Numbered from the stretch's first letter, positions 27,642-40,424 are shown. The stretch: 64,000 nt of DNA from GAS188 sp963713805 (GCA_963713805.1 CAVQNF010000009.1:62001-126000), one strand, 5' to 3'. The notes: generated by a model not told the origin, from the sequence alone. Numbers and translations: made by a program.

Positions 27642-29072
27642 GGGGGCCTCGACATTTCCTCAGGAGACCCGTGACGCGTGCGCAAGGCCTGCACGATGCG
27701 TCCCATGCGGCTGCCGAGCGATCCTTTGACGGCGACGATGTCGCCGGCCTGCACGGCCTCCACCACCGCCGGCTCCAGTTCGGCGGAGGTGGCTGCATAG
27801 TGGCCTCTGCGGCTCGAGGGAAGAGCCTCGAAGAGATGGCGCATCATCGGGCCCGCAGGCATGCACGAGATCGATCTGCGCATGCGCGATCGGCTCGACG
27901 AGCTCGGCGTGGAAGCGCGGGGCTTCGGGGCCGAGCTCCAGCATGTCGCCGAGCACGGCGACACGCCGCCCGCCCCGGCCCGGGCGAGAGGCGCGCGAGA
28001 TTGGCGAGCATGGCGCGCATCGAGGCCGGGTTGGCGTTGTAGCTCTCGTCGATCAAGAGCGCTTCGCCTCCGGGCGGATGCAGCGCGATGCGTGCGCCGC
28101 GCCCTTCGGGCGGCGCGAGCGCGGCGAGCGCCGCGCCCGCGGCCTCGACATCGGCGCCGAGCGCCTGCACGCCGGCGAGGACGCCGAGCATGTTCATGGC
28201 GATGTGGCGGCCCGGCATGCCGATGCGGCAAGAGAGGCGCTTGCCGAAGATGTCGATCACGGCATCCGAGCCGCGCTCGTCTTCCTCGAGCGAGGCGAGG
28301 CGAATGTCGGCCTTTTCCGAAGTGCCGAAAGCGACGATGCGCCCGGCCGGGCTCGCCAGCGCATGGGCTTTCAGCCTTTCTGATTGCGCATTGTCGATAT
28401 TGATGATCGCGGTGCCGCCCGGCTCGAGACCTGCAGAAAATCTCGGCCTTGGCGTCGGCGATCGCGGCGACCGACGGGAAGAATTCGAGATGCACCGGCT
28501 CGACCGTGGTGACGAGCGCCGCGTGCGGACGCACCATGGCGGTGAGCGGCCTGATCTCGCCCGGTGCGTTCATGCCGATCTCGTCGACGGCGAAGGCGGC
28601 GTCTCGCGGCATGCGCGCCAAGGTGAGCGGCACGCCCCAATGGTTGTTGTAGGAGGCGACGGGCGCGTGCGTCTTCTCCTGCGCGCCGAGCACCTGGCGC
28701 AGCGCCTCCTTGGTGCCGGTCTTGCCGACCGAGCCGGTGACCGCGACGAGCCGTGCCTTCGTGCGCGCCCGCGCGGCGCGGCCGAGGCGGCGCAAGGCCT
28801 CGAAAGGGTCCTCGACGACGAGAAGGCGATGCGTCGAGCGGCATCGCGAAGCTCTTCGCGATCGAGACGACCGCGGTCGCACCCTTCTCCATGGCCTGAT
28901 CGACGAAATCATGCCCGTCGCGATTTTCGCCCTTGATGGCGAAGAAAAGATCGCCCGGCGCGAGCCTGCGCGTGTCGATCGAGACGCCGTGGATCGGCGC
29001 CTCGCTCGTGCCGCGCGGAGCGGCGCCCATGGCGGCCGCCGCTTCCTCGAGGCTCCACAAGGCCGGGCTCAT
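27635..29072 (-). CDS. murF: UDP-MurNAc-tripeptide--D-alanyl-D-alanine ligase MurF (four frame errors)
   Basis: MurF adds the terminal D-Ala-D-Ala dipeptide. The repaired protein is 477 residues: N-domain ALWSLEEAAAAMGAAPRGTS, P-loop AVTGSVGKTGTKEALRQVL, substrate motif SYNNHWGVPLTLARMP, DEIGMNAPGEI, and ALLIDESYNANPASMRAML in the C-domain. Extra bases near 27860 (GCC plus T), 27985 (GGG plus C), 28434 (TTC plus T) and 28857 (CTC plus G) all double synonymous third positions. The gene overlaps murE and mraY by a few bases, so translation is probably coupled. Confidence 0.95.
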
Positions 29073-30525
29073 GCGGCGAGCTCCTTGATGGCGGCCGCGA
29101 CCGCGTCGTGATCCGAGAACGGCAAGGTGCGTTCCCCGACGATCTGCCCCGTCTCATGTCCCTTTCCGGCGATGAGCACGACATCGCCCCGACCCATGGC
29201 GCGCACGGCCGCGCCGATCGCCTCGGCGCGGTCACCGATCTCGATCGCGCCCGGCGCGCCGGCGAGGATGGCGCGACGGATGGCGGCCGGCATCCTCGGA
29301 GCGCGGGTTGTCGTCGGTCACGATCACGCGATCGGCGGCTGTCGACCGCGATCTTGCCCATGAGCGGGCGCTTGCCGGGGTCGCGGTCGCCGCCGCAACC
29401 GAAGACGACGACGAGCCGGCCGCTGGTGAAGGGCCGCAGCGCCGCGATGGCGTTCGCGAGCGCCTCGGGCTTGTGCGAATAGTCGACGAAGACGAGGCCG
29501 CCCTTGGCTTCGCCGGCAAGCTCGAGCCGTCCCGGCACGCCCTTGAGGGCGGCGAGCGTCGCGATCACCGCGTCGGCCTTCTCATGCGCCGCGATGGCGA
29601 TCCCCGCCGCGGTGAGCGCGTTCTCGACCTGGAATTCGCCGGCGAGCGACAGCTCGACTCTCGCGGCGCGCACCCGCGATCTCGAGCGAGAGGCGCTGGC
29701 GGAAGCCGTCGCGTCGCACCTCGAGAAGCCGGATGTCCTTGCCCTAACGGCCGACCGTGATCGGCGTGCGCGTTCAACGCCGCGAAAGCTCGGCGATCAA
29801 GCCGATCGGACCAGGCGCCGTCGGCATTGACCACGATCGGGCCGGCGCTCGCGGCAGAAGCTCGCGGAAGAGGCGAAGCTTCGCCTCGAAATAGGCCTCC
29901 ATGTCGGCGTGGTAGTCGAGATGGTCGCGGCCGAGATTGGTGAAGGCGGCGGCCGAGAGGCGCACGCCGTCGAGGCGCTTCTGCTCGATCCCGTGCGAGG
30001 AGGCCTCCATCGCGAGATGCGTGATGCCCTCGCGCGCGAGCTCGTCGAGCGTGCGGTGCAGGAGGATCGGATCGGGCGTCGTCAGCGAGCCATAGGCGGC
30101 GCATGCCGGGCTTGATCACGCCGAGCGTGCCGAGGCTCGCGGCCTGTCGCCCGAGCGCCGTGAAGATCTGGCGCGTGAAATCGGCGACGGAGGTCTTGCC
30201 GGCGGTGCCGGTCACGGCGACGAGTCGTTTCCGGCGCGCCCGGATAAAAACGCGCCGCCGCGGCCGCCAAGGCGGCTCTCGCATCCGCGACGAGGATCGT
30301 GGGCGCACCGAGCGGTTCGGCCGGCGGCCTTTCGGCGACGATCGCCACGGCGCCCGCCTCGACGGCGCGCTCGCGCATAAGCGAGGCCATCCGCGTGCGT
30401 TCCGGCAACGGCGAAGAAGAGATCGCCCGGCTTCACGGCGCGGCTGTCGAACGCGAGCCCGGCGATCGGCAGGCCCGCCGCTCCCGCCGGAAGGCGGGCA
30501 CCACCAAGAGCTCGGCGAGCATCAT
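29069..30525 (-). CDS. murE: UDP-MurNAc-dipeptide--diaminopimelate ligase MurE (several frame errors)
   Basis: MurE adds meso-diaminopimelate, the third stem residue in Gram-negative bacteria. Seen are the N-domain LAFDSRAVKPGDLFFAVAG, P-loop TGTAGKTSVADFTRQIF, MEASSHGIEQKRL, the DAP-binding TDDNPRSEDA and the C-terminal LIAGKGHETGQ. Asn-Pro-Arg in DNPR is the signature for diaminopimelate rather than lysine. Frame errors include 29296 (GCC plus G), 29339 (GTC plus G), about 29676 and a missing third base near the start (TTN before CCG); others lie between 29700 and 30400. ATG at 30525 starts MMLAELL. An 84-base gap separates it from ftsI. Confidence 0.94.
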
Positions 30526-30609
30526 GGCCGACCCTGCCTCTCTGCGCTCGCGCCGAGCGAACAGGGAGACACGGGCCGGCCTCGCTCGTCTCGACCTTCC
30601 TCCATCCGA

Positions 30610-32366
30610 TCACGGTTTCGTTCCCGCTCCCGCTTGCGCCAGGCGTGGGAATGGCAGCTGAGGCTGGTCGAATCGTGGCGGAATTCCGAGAATCGGGGCA
30701 ATGCGGTCGATGACGCGCCCTGTCACGGCGCCCGCATTCCAGGCGGCGGTGGCAAAGCCATGCGTCTCGGACGTGCCCTTGCGGCTCGTCATAGACGACG
30801 AGGAACAGGTATTTCGGCTTGTCGGCAGGGACGATGGCCGTGAAGGTGGTGAAGTTCTTCGTGTTCGAATAGCGCCCGTGGATGACCTTTTGCGCCGTGC
30901 CGGTCTTGGCGCCCACGAAATAGCCCGGCACGTCGGCCGGGCGCCCTGTGCCCTTCTCGGCATTGAGCCGAAGGATGTAGCGCATCTGCTCGCTGGTCTC
31001 GGGCTTCACCAGCTGGCTCGACTGCGCGAGCGCCTCCGCTTCGCTCGCGCCGCAGGAAGGTCGGCGTCTCGAGATGGCCGCCGTTGACGAGCGCGCAAAC
31101 CGCCATCGCGGCTTGCAAGGGAGCGACCGCGATGCCCTGGCCGAAGGCGATGGTGACGGTGTTCAGCTCGCCCCAATGCTTCGGGTAGAGCGGCTCGGCG
31201 CTTTCGAGCTCGGTGCGCATGCGGTCGAGCTGGCCGGCCTTCTTCAAGAAGGCCTTGTGGCCTTCGACGCCGACGGTCAGCGCCTCCTTGGCGGTGCCGA
31301 TGTTCGACGAATGGAGGAAGATCTCCGGCACGGTGAGCACGCGGTTGGTCGCGTGATAATCATGGATGGTGAACTTGCCGTAGCGGAGGTTCGAGCGGGT
31401 GTCGAAGGTCGAGTTCAAGGTGATCTTGCCGGCGTCGAGCGCCATCGCCGTGGTGAGCGCCTTGTAGGTCGAGCCCATCTCGAAGACGCCGACCGTCATG
31501 CGGTTGATGTTGTTCGGATCGAGCGCGTCGGCCGGCTTGTTCGGGTCGAAATCCGGCAGGGACACCATGGCGATCACCTCGCCGGTGCGCACATCCATGA
31601 TGGCGGCGCCGGCGGCCTTCGCCTTGTAGCGCTCCATGCCTTTTTGCAGCTCGTCGCGCAGCGCGTGCTGCGCGTGCAGGTCGAGCGACAATTGCACCGG
31701 CTTGAGGCTCTCGGCGGTCATCGGCAAGCCCGCCTCGCGCAGGGCGTCGAGCCCGTGCGCGTCGATATATTTCTCGATGCCGGCGATGCCGATGTTGTCC
31801 GTGTTGACGGCGCCGAGAATATGGGCGGCGGCGACGCCGTTCGGATAGATGCGCCGCTTCTCGTCGAGGAAGCCGACGCCCGGCAGGCCGAGATGATAGA
31901 TCTCGTCGCGCTGTGCCTGGGTGATGTCGCGCTTCACCCAGACGAAGCCCTTGCGCTTCGAGAATTTCTCGCGCAGCGCCTTCGCGTCGAGATCGGGCAG
32001 CACCGAGGTGATGAGCTCGACCGCCTCGTCCTTGTCGACGAGCTTGTTCGGCTCGGCGAAGACCGAGACCGCTTGCAGGTCGGTCGCGAGGATCTCGCCG
32101 TTGCGGTCGAGGATGTCGGGCCGCGGGTTGGAGGCGACGACGTCCGATGCATGATGCGCGCTCGCCTTCTCCTCCCCCGAGAAGCCGATGGCGACGAGGC
32201 GCAAGGCGATCACGAGGTAGATGACGCCGAAGGCAAGGCCAACGAGCACGATGCGCGCCGCGCTCTTGTCGAGATGCATGCGCAAGAGGCGACGCGCGAG
32301 ACCGCGCACCCCTCGCGCTCGACCGGCGGCTCCTTCGGGCCCTGCCGCCCTTGCATCCTCGCTCAT
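30610..32366 (-). CDS. ftsI: Septal peptidoglycan transpeptidase FtsI / PBP3 (two frame errors)
   Basis: FtsI cross-links septal peptidoglycan in the periplasm. The repaired protein is 584 residues. A membrane segment follows a basic N-terminus (SAARIVLVGLAFGVIYLVIA). The pedestal has RPDILDRNGEILATDL. The transpeptidase domain has the nucleophile in MGSTYKALT (S-x-x-K), the SSNIG motif and VGAKTGTAQKV (KTG). Extra bases near 30772 (GGG plus C) and 31052 (CGC plus G) are synonymous doublings. It starts at ATG 32366, overlapping the ftsL stop as ATGA. Confidence 0.95.
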
Positions 32367-32760
32367 GGCTTGCGGCTCCCTGTCGGCGTGCTTCCCGCCG
32401 AGCCGCCTCGCGACGGCGTCGTGGTCGGTTCGCCGAGGCCGAGCGCAGTCGAGCTTGCGGCCGATCTCGTCGCCCTCGGCCTCCTTGCGCGGCAAATCCG
32501 CCGGCGAGACGGCGGTGTGGCGCACGTTGAGCGGCACAAGGTCGAGATATTTGTCGGCGAGGATTTGCAGGCGCCCGGGCGCCGACATGGCTTGCCATTC
32601 GCCGCGCAGTGTCTCGATCGCGAGCTTCTCGGCGTCGACTTGCCGCACGAGCTTCGCCGACCTCCTCGGTGTCGTAGAGCGTGTCGTATTTGATGCGGTA
32701 GGCGTAGAGCGCCGAACCGATCAGGCAGCAGATGGCGGCGACATTGAGAAGCCTGATCAT
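32363..32760 (-). CDS. ftsL: Cell division protein FtsL (two frame errors)
   Basis: FtsL is a small bitopic division protein that works with FtsB/DivIC and FtsQ to activate FtsWI. The repaired protein is 131 residues: one membrane span (MIRLLNVAAICCLIGSALYA), then a periplasmic coiled coil (EEVAKLVRQVDAEKLAIETL) and a segment resembling other alphaproteobacterial FtsL proteins, LQILADKYLDLVPLN. Extra bases near 32447 (GAC plus T) and 32653 (GTC plus G) double synonymous positions. Its start overlaps the rsmH stop and its end overlaps ftsI, the standard order. Confidence 0.9.
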
Positions 32761-33889
32761 TTGCGCCTCCGTCGCCGGGCGGGACCATGCCGCGGCAGGG
32801 CGGCAAGCTCGGCGAAACCCGAGTCGCGGCAAGGGCGAACACCGCGCTGCCGAAGCGGAGCCTTGGCCGAGCGGGCGCGCGGATTGCGGGCAAGCTCCGC
32901 CTCACCGGGCGTGATCGGCCCGCCGATCGGCGCGAAGGCGCGAAGCGTCGGCGTCGCTGTCGGCAGATGCCGCGATACGGGCTGCTCGCGCCCGTGCTCC
33001 CCTGAAGGAAACGCTTGACGATACGATCCTCGAGCGAATGAAAGGTCGACGACGGCGAGCCGGCCGCCCGGCTTGAGCAGCGAGGCCGCACCGATAAGCC
33101 CGCGCAGGAGCTCGTCGAGCTCGTCGTTGACCGCGATGCGCAACGCCTGAAAGCTGCGGGTCGCCGGATCGATGCCGTCGCGGGCCGACGGCACCGCCGC
33201 GGCGATGATGCGGCGGAGCTCGCGCGTGGTGCGGATCGGCGCCTCTTCCCTCGCGGCCACGATGGCGCGCGCGACGCGCCCGGCGTGCCTTTCCTCGCCG
33301 AAAAGCCGCAGCAGTCGGCAAGCGATGCGGCGTTCGAGGTCGCGACGAGATCGGCGGCGGAGAGGCCCTTCGCGGCTCATGCGCATGTCGAGCGGGCCAT
33401 CATGACGAAAGGAGAAGCCGCGTTCCGGCCGGTCGATCTGCATCGAGGAGACGCCGATGTCGAAGACGACGCCGTCGACCCTGTCGAAGCCGATGCTCGC
33501 GCGCCATGCGAGCGATCTCGCCGAAGCGCGCTTGCGACGAGGGTCAGGCGTCCTGCCGCGCGCTCGACCAGCGCCTGGCCTTCGCGAATCGCTTCGGGGT
33601 CGCGGTCGAGCGCGAGGACGCGCGTCGCTTAGCCGCAGGAAAGCAGGGCCCGGCTGTAGCCGCCGGCGCCGAAGGTGGCGTCGATATAGCTGCCGCCTTT
33701 CCCGACCTCCAAGGCCTCCATCACCTCGGGGAGGAGGACGGGAAGGTGGAGACGGATGATCGGCCTCAGCGCCCAATTCTTCGCCTCGCGCCAAAGCCGC
33801 GGCCTGTCTCGCGCCGGCTCGCTGCCGCCGCCCTCTCGCCTCCGCCCGCACGGCGCAATCTCGCCGACCTCGCGTTCATGCGCCCGCAA
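32757..33889 (-). CDS. rsmH: 16S rRNA m4C1402 methyltransferase RsmH/MraW (about eight frame errors)
   Basis: RsmH methylates C1402 of 16S rRNA with S-adenosylmethionine. The repaired protein is 376 residues. Seen are LHLPVLLPEVMEALEVGKGG, the SAM site DATFGAGGYSRALL, DGVVFDIGVSSMQID, RGFSFRHDGPLDMRM, FGEERHAGRVARAI and ITPGEAELARNPRARSAK. Shifts lie near 33004, 33035, 33312, 33375, 33480, 33520 and a +1/-1 pair at about 33625. That pair removes an apparent in-frame TAA by reading GGC plus T, AAG, then CG-. The N-terminal 40 residues from ATG 33889 look poorly conserved, so the start may be later. No mraZ precedes it. Confidence 0.93.
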
Positions 33890-34039
33890 CGTGCGCGCCT
33901 TTCGTCGAGGCGCTGTTCACCACTTGGGCTTTCGGCACCGAAGCGCTGGGACTGGGCAAGCATGGCTTTCGCTCGGATTTAAAGGAAGGCGCCGTCGAGC
34001 GGCCATAAGGATCGAATTCTCCTGACCTCGATATCAACT

Positions 34040-34053
34040 CCTTAATGTTAAGG
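34040..34053 (-). promoter_or_regulatory. Palindrome CCTTAATGTTAAGG upstream of the division cluster
   Basis: Six-base arms CCTTAA and TTAAGG flank a two-base centre, 150 bases upstream of rsmH. It is AT-rich in a GC-rich region and may be an operator for the division operon. The palindrome upstream of ftsK is similar in style (TTAATTAA core). Confidence 0.35.
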
Positions 34054-34118
34054 AACGGTTTCATCCGGCGCTTGCGCACGCACTCGTGAAGCGGCGTTTC
34101 GGCCGGAGATGAAGGCGC

Positions 34119-34512
<394 letters not shown>

Positions 34513-34521
34513 CGATCGCAT

Positions 34522-34549
34522 CGGATATGGGCATCGGCCCGGGGGTCAA
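34522..34549 (-). promoter_or_regulatory. Candidate promoter of rnpB
   Basis: On the minus strand TTGACC (34549-34544) is followed after 16 bases by TATCCG (34527-34522). This places transcription start at the expected 5' end of the RNase P RNA, near 34,512-34,516. Confidence 0.5.
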
Positions 34550-34810
34550 CAGGGGAGGGCCTTTTCGAGTTTCGCTACGGTTCCCGATCGTGCTGCGACA
34601 CCGCCGAGGTCGGCATCGGGATTTCGCCCGGGAAGCCGTCGGGATGTCGAGGCCCTTCGGCGTCTCGATGCGACAAACCCGTGTCCTAAGATGATCCGAG
34701 CCGGAACGCCGGAAGAAGCTGAGAACCCGGCGTGATCGCGCGTCCCGAAACATGAGCTTGGCTTCGCGACGACTGCCGCATCCCGCCGATCCGTTGATCG
34801 TCCCTTTCTA

Positions 34811-34832
34811 TCCGATTCGGGTCCGATTCGGG
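34811..34832 (+). repeat. Tandem 11-base repeat upstream of the thiC promoter
   Basis: TCCGATTCGGG occurs twice, back to back, at 34811-34821 and 34822-34832. It ends eight bases before the TTGACA of the thiC promoter. Confidence 0.6.
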
Positions 34833-34840
34833 ACTGCCCA

Positions 34841-34868
34841 TTGACAAGCGCGCGCAACTCCTCACATT
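34841..34868 (+). promoter_or_regulatory. Candidate sigma-70 promoter of thiC
   Basis: TTGACA at 34841-34846 and CACATT at 34863-34868 are separated by 16 bases. Transcription would start at about 34875, exactly at the 5' edge of the TPP riboswitch. Confidence 0.6.
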
Positions 34869-34875
34869 GGAAGCT

Positions 34876-34996
34876 GTCCGAGGGGTGCCGCGCGTCGCGG
34901 CTGAGACGGAAGCCCTGGATCCCAATCGATGGATCCCTCCAGGCCCTCCGAACCCATCGAACCTGATCCGGGTCATGCCGGCGAAGGGACTGGACG
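34876..34996 (+). promoter_or_regulatory. TPP riboswitch (THI element) in the thiC leader
   Basis: The leader has the conserved aptamer blocks: GGGGTGCCG, GCTGAGA, then ACCTGATCCGGGTCATGCC and GCGAAGGGA. Thiamine pyrophosphate binding to this aptamer normally shuts off thiamine genes. In proteobacteria it usually acts by hiding the ribosome-binding site or ending transcription. The thiC ATG lies about 60 bases downstream, which fits translational control. No T-tract terminator is visible between aptamer and start. Between the aptamer and rnpB (34,550-34,840) I see no gene. Confidence 0.94.
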
Positions 34997-35053
34997 TTTG
35001 CAGCCCCCTGAAGCCGGTCATCGGTGCGCCAAGCGCGCGGGGAGATTGCTGCG

Positions 35054-36935
<1,882 letters not shown>

Positions 36936-37001
36936 AACGTGAAGCGAAGATCGGCGTACTCGTGCTCGAGCGCGCCGCGAGCGGAAAGTGGTACCGAACG
37001 C

Positions 37002-37744
37002 GTGGCTAGCACGCCGCCGCTCCTCGTCGTCGATGATCTCCATGCCGGCTATCAGAGCGGCGTCGACATCCTGCAAGGGCCTGTCGTTGCGCGTCGCGCG
37101 AGAGGAGCGCTCACGCTCGTCATCGGCCCGAACGGGGCCGGCAAATCGACCTTGCTGAAGACGATCTTCGGCTTCCTCAAGCCGCATCGCGGAAGGGTGC
37201 GCCTGCGCGATGAGGAGATCACCGGGCGCGAGCCGCACGCGCTGAAGAAGCTCGGCGTGAGCTACATGCCGCAGGAGATCAACACCTTCCCGCTGTTGTC
37301 CGTCGAGGAGAATTTGCGCATGGGCGCCTGGACCTTCCGCCGCGACGCGCGGCGGCTCCAGTCGCGGCTGCGAGCGCATCTACGAGGTCTTCCCCATGCT
37401 CGGCGAGAGGCGCAAGGCGTCCGCCGGCGATCTCTCCGGAGGCCAGGGCCGCATGCTCTCGGTCGCACGCGAGATGATGGCCGAGCCGAGCCTCCTGCTG
37501 GTCGACGAGCCGACGGCCGGGCTCGCTCCGGCGCTGGTCGATCAGGTCTATGAGCTTCTTGCCGCAGGCGCGGAGCGAGCTCGGAGCGACGATCCTTCTC
37601 GTCGATCAGAATATCGAGGACGCGGTCGCGAGAGCCGATCATGTCTACATGCTCAATCTCGGGCGCATCAAGGCGGAAGGGCCCGCTGTGGAATTCACGC
37701 CGCAGCGCACGCGCGAGCTGATCCGGGAGTGCCTCACCGGATGA
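37002..37744 (+). CDS. Branched-chain-amino-acid-type ABC transporter ATPase, LivF-like (four frame errors)
   Basis: The repaired protein is 246 residues. Walker A IGPNGAGKSTLLKTIFGFL, the LivF-type YMPQEINTFPLLSVEENLRM, signature LSGGQGRMLSVAREMM and Walker B LLLVDEPTAGLAP are present. It powers uptake of branched-chain amino acids or related hydrophobic amides. Frame errors lie near 37079 (GGG plus C), 37115 (missing base after CG), 37372 (CTG plus C) and 37562 (CTT plus C). A GTG at 37002 is chosen because the conserved LLVVDDL starts soon after; an upstream GTG at 36939 is possible. It follows thiC by 66 bases and may share its riboswitch-controlled transcript. Confidence 0.88.
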
Positions 37745-38702
37745 CGGAAACGCCCGCCGGTCACCTCGGATGGCGAGCCCGGCCGCGCTCGCGGCGGCGA
37801 TCGGCATCGCGCTCCTCGCGATCGCGCCTTTCGCCTCGGATTACGTGCTGCATGTGCTGATCACGAGCCTCTACTACACGATCCTCGCGGCGAGCTGGAA
37901 CCTGCTCGCGGGCTTCACGGGCCAGTTCTCGCTGGCGCAACAGGCCTTCGCCGCCATCGGCGCCTATACGTCCGGGCTCGTCACCACGATCTTCGATCTG
38001 CCGCCCCTTGTCGGCATCCTTTGCGGCGTGGCGCTTGTCGGCTCTTCTCGGCTTTGGCCTCGGCAGGCTGGTGTTGCGCATGCGCGCCATCTATCTCGCG
38101 ATCGCCACCTGGGCCTTCGCCGAGACGGTGCACATCCTGCTCACCGCCGCCTATTCGCATCACGCGCGGCGAGCTCGGCCTCACCGTGCCGCCGCTCGTC
38201 GAAGGGAATGTCGACCGCGCGGCTTCTATGTCGTCTTCGTGCTGCTCGACGCTCGCCTGCGTGCTTGTCGATGCACGCGATCCTGCGCTCGCCGCTCGGC
38301 ATCTTCATGCGCGCCATCCGCGACGACGAGTTGCGCGCCGAGAGCCTCGGCATCGATGCGACGCGCGTCAAGACCTTGGTGTTCACCGGCTCGAGCGCCT
38401 TTGCCGGCCTCGCCGGAGCGGTTTACGCCCATTACGTGGTGGTGCTCTCTCCGCAGATCGCCGATTTCAGCGAGATGGCGAAGCTCGTCATCATGACCGT
38501 GGTGGGCGGGCTCGGCACTTTCGCAGGCCCGCTGATCGGCGCGGCGCCGATCCAGATCCTCAACAGCTACGTGGCGAAATACGGCGAATGGGACATGGTG
38601 ATCTATGCGCTCGTGGTGATCGTGCTGATGCGCGCCAATACCGGAGGGCTGATCGCGCTGATCCGCAAGCTCAAGAGGAAGGTGCCCTCGCCAGCCGGCT
38701 GA
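37741..38702 (+). CDS. Branched-chain-amino-acid-type ABC permease, LivM-like (six frame errors)
   Basis: The repaired inner-membrane protein is 319 residues. LivM landmarks include YYTILAASWNLLAGFTGQFS, FAAIGAYTSGL, MRAIYLAIATWAFAETVHIL, RDDELRAESLGIDATRVKTL and VVGGLGTFAGPLIGA. Shifts lie near 37769 (missing base), 38042, 38161, 38221 (missing base), 38259 and 38274. All fit third-position synonymous alternatives. Its ATG overlaps the livF stop as ATGA. No LivG ATPase, LivH permease or binding protein lies beside it, so the importer is incomplete here. Confidence 0.87.
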
Positions 38703-38833
38703 AGAAACGCCTCTGCCAAGGCCGTGCGCGGAACCTGATGACGACCGCAGAGGCTTTCCGCGCCTTCCCGGACCCTGGCGCAAGTCCGAGCCGGGCGATC
38801 GATCCCATCCTGTTGCACCCCGCAACTCGTTAC

Positions 38834-38847
38834 TTTAAGCTTGAAAC
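38834..38847 (+). promoter_or_regulatory. Operator-like TTTAAGCTTGAAAC upstream of the second peptide-type importer
   Basis: The near-palindrome around AAGCTT lies 25 bases before the binding-protein ATG. The same 15 bases (TTTAAGCTTGAAACA) occur in the same relative orientation and spacing upstream of the flavin monooxygenase (46585-46598). The shape fits a MarR-family operator; the regulator is not proven. Confidence 0.6.
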
Positions 38848-38872
38848 AATTCTCCTGAGACGAGGTTTCTCC

Positions 38873-40410
38873 ATGAGAACCGCCTTGACGCGCAGGTCCC
38901 TGCTCGGCGCGACCGCGCTCGGCTTTGCGGGCGCACGCTCGCTCGCGGACAGCATCGAGGCGCGTCGCCGCCGAGCCCGACAGCGTCACCATCGGTTGGC
39001 CGCAGGACGTGCCGAGCTGGGATCCGAACCAGCGCTTCGTCCCGGACGCGCAGCCGATCTTCAAGATGGTCTTCGACCAGCCGCTCGATCAGGACCCGAA
39101 GCTCAAGCTGATCCCGAACGTGGTGAAGTCCTGGGAGCTCGCCGCCGACGGCAGGAGCCTGCCGGTCGAGCTTCGCGACGACGTCGTCTTTCACAACGGC
39201 GACAAGATGACGACGGCGGATTTCCGCTACACCTTCTTCGAGAGGATCAAGGCCGGCCACAAGGTCGACATCGCGAACTCCTGGCGCAAGGTCACCGACA
39301 TCGAGATCGTCTCGCCGACGAAGGCGGTGATGCGCTTCGATTCGCCCGCGCCGACGGCGCCGCAATGGCTCGCCTTCCTCGGCAGCTACGTCGTGCCGAA
39401 GGATTATATGGAGAAGACCGGCGTCGACGGCGTTCCGCGACAAGCCGATCGGCTCCGGCCCCTATCGGATCGCCGAATACCAGCTCAATGCGCGCATCGT
39501 GCTCGAACGCAACGACGCCTATTGGGGACCAAAGCCCAAGATGCGTCGCGTCACCTTCGAGATCATCAAGGACCCGTCGGCGCGCGTCGCCGCGATCCAG
39601 TCCGGAGAGGTCGATCTCACGGTCGCGGTGCCGGTGCGCGAGGTGCAGCGGCTGAAGAACGAGCCCAATCTTTCGGGCGAGCTCAATCCGATCACGCGGG
39701 TCATCCTTCTCCAGGTGCGCAACGACCTCGGTTTCGCCGACGAGAATGTCCGCCTTGCCGCCCATCACGCGATCGACAAGAAGGCGCTCTCGCAGGCTTT
39801 CTACGGCGGAGCGGCGGTGCCGCTCTCGGTGCCGGCGACACCGGGCACCGCGGCCTATCTCGACGATTACCAATTCAGCTACGATCCCGAGCTCGCCAGG
39901 CAGCTTCTGGCGAAATCCGGCTATTCGCCCGAGAAGCCGGCGAAGTTCAACTTCGCCTCGACCAATGGCAATTTCCCGTCCGATTACGACATCGCGCGCG
40001 CCGTCGTGCAGATGTGGAAGAAGGTCGGCATCGACGCCGATCTCGAGGTCATCGAATACGCGAAATATTTCGAGCTGAACCGCGGCGCCAAGCTGCCCGA
40101 GGCGACGCTCTACAGCTTCGACAATGCGACCGGGGATCCCGAGATCTTCGCCGGCTATCTCTTCAACCCCAAGATGCCGTTCTCGGCCTGGAAGGGCATG
40201 GAGATCGGCCAGCGCGCGATCGATCTCTTCAATGTCGCGAATTACGACGAACGCGTCGCCGGCTACAAGGCCCTGAACAAGGACGCGGTCGAGAGCGGCG
40301 CCTCGATCCCGCTCTTGCAGAGCGTGCAGACCCTGTTGCGCAAGAAGAACCTCTCCTACACCAAATATGGCAACGGCTGGGTACGCGCCGACACCATGTC
40401 GTGGGGATGA
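38873..40410 (+). CDS. Peptide-type ABC transporter substrate-binding protein, second system (two frame errors)
   Basis: The repaired family-5 periplasmic binding protein is 511 residues. It begins MRTALTRRSLLGATALGFAG, a twin-arginine-like leader, then VTIGWPQDVPSWDPNQRF. Typical segments are GDKMTTADFRYTFFERIK, SGPYRIAEYQLNARIVLERN and QTLLRKKNLSYTKYGNGW. Extra bases lie near 38970 (GCG plus C) and 39434 (GGC plus G or GTT plus C). It heads a four-gene importer operon. An operator-like site shared with the flavin monooxygenase lies just upstream, so the ligand is probably that enzyme's substrate. Confidence 0.9.
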
Positions 40411-40424
40411 GCGCGGGCTCAGCA

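Noticed and set aside
21155..33889. Pseudogenisation of the whole division cluster
   Set aside because: The genes are essential, the encoded motifs are intact on both sides of each shift, and all shifts are repairable at synonymous positions. Decay would also hit conserved residues.
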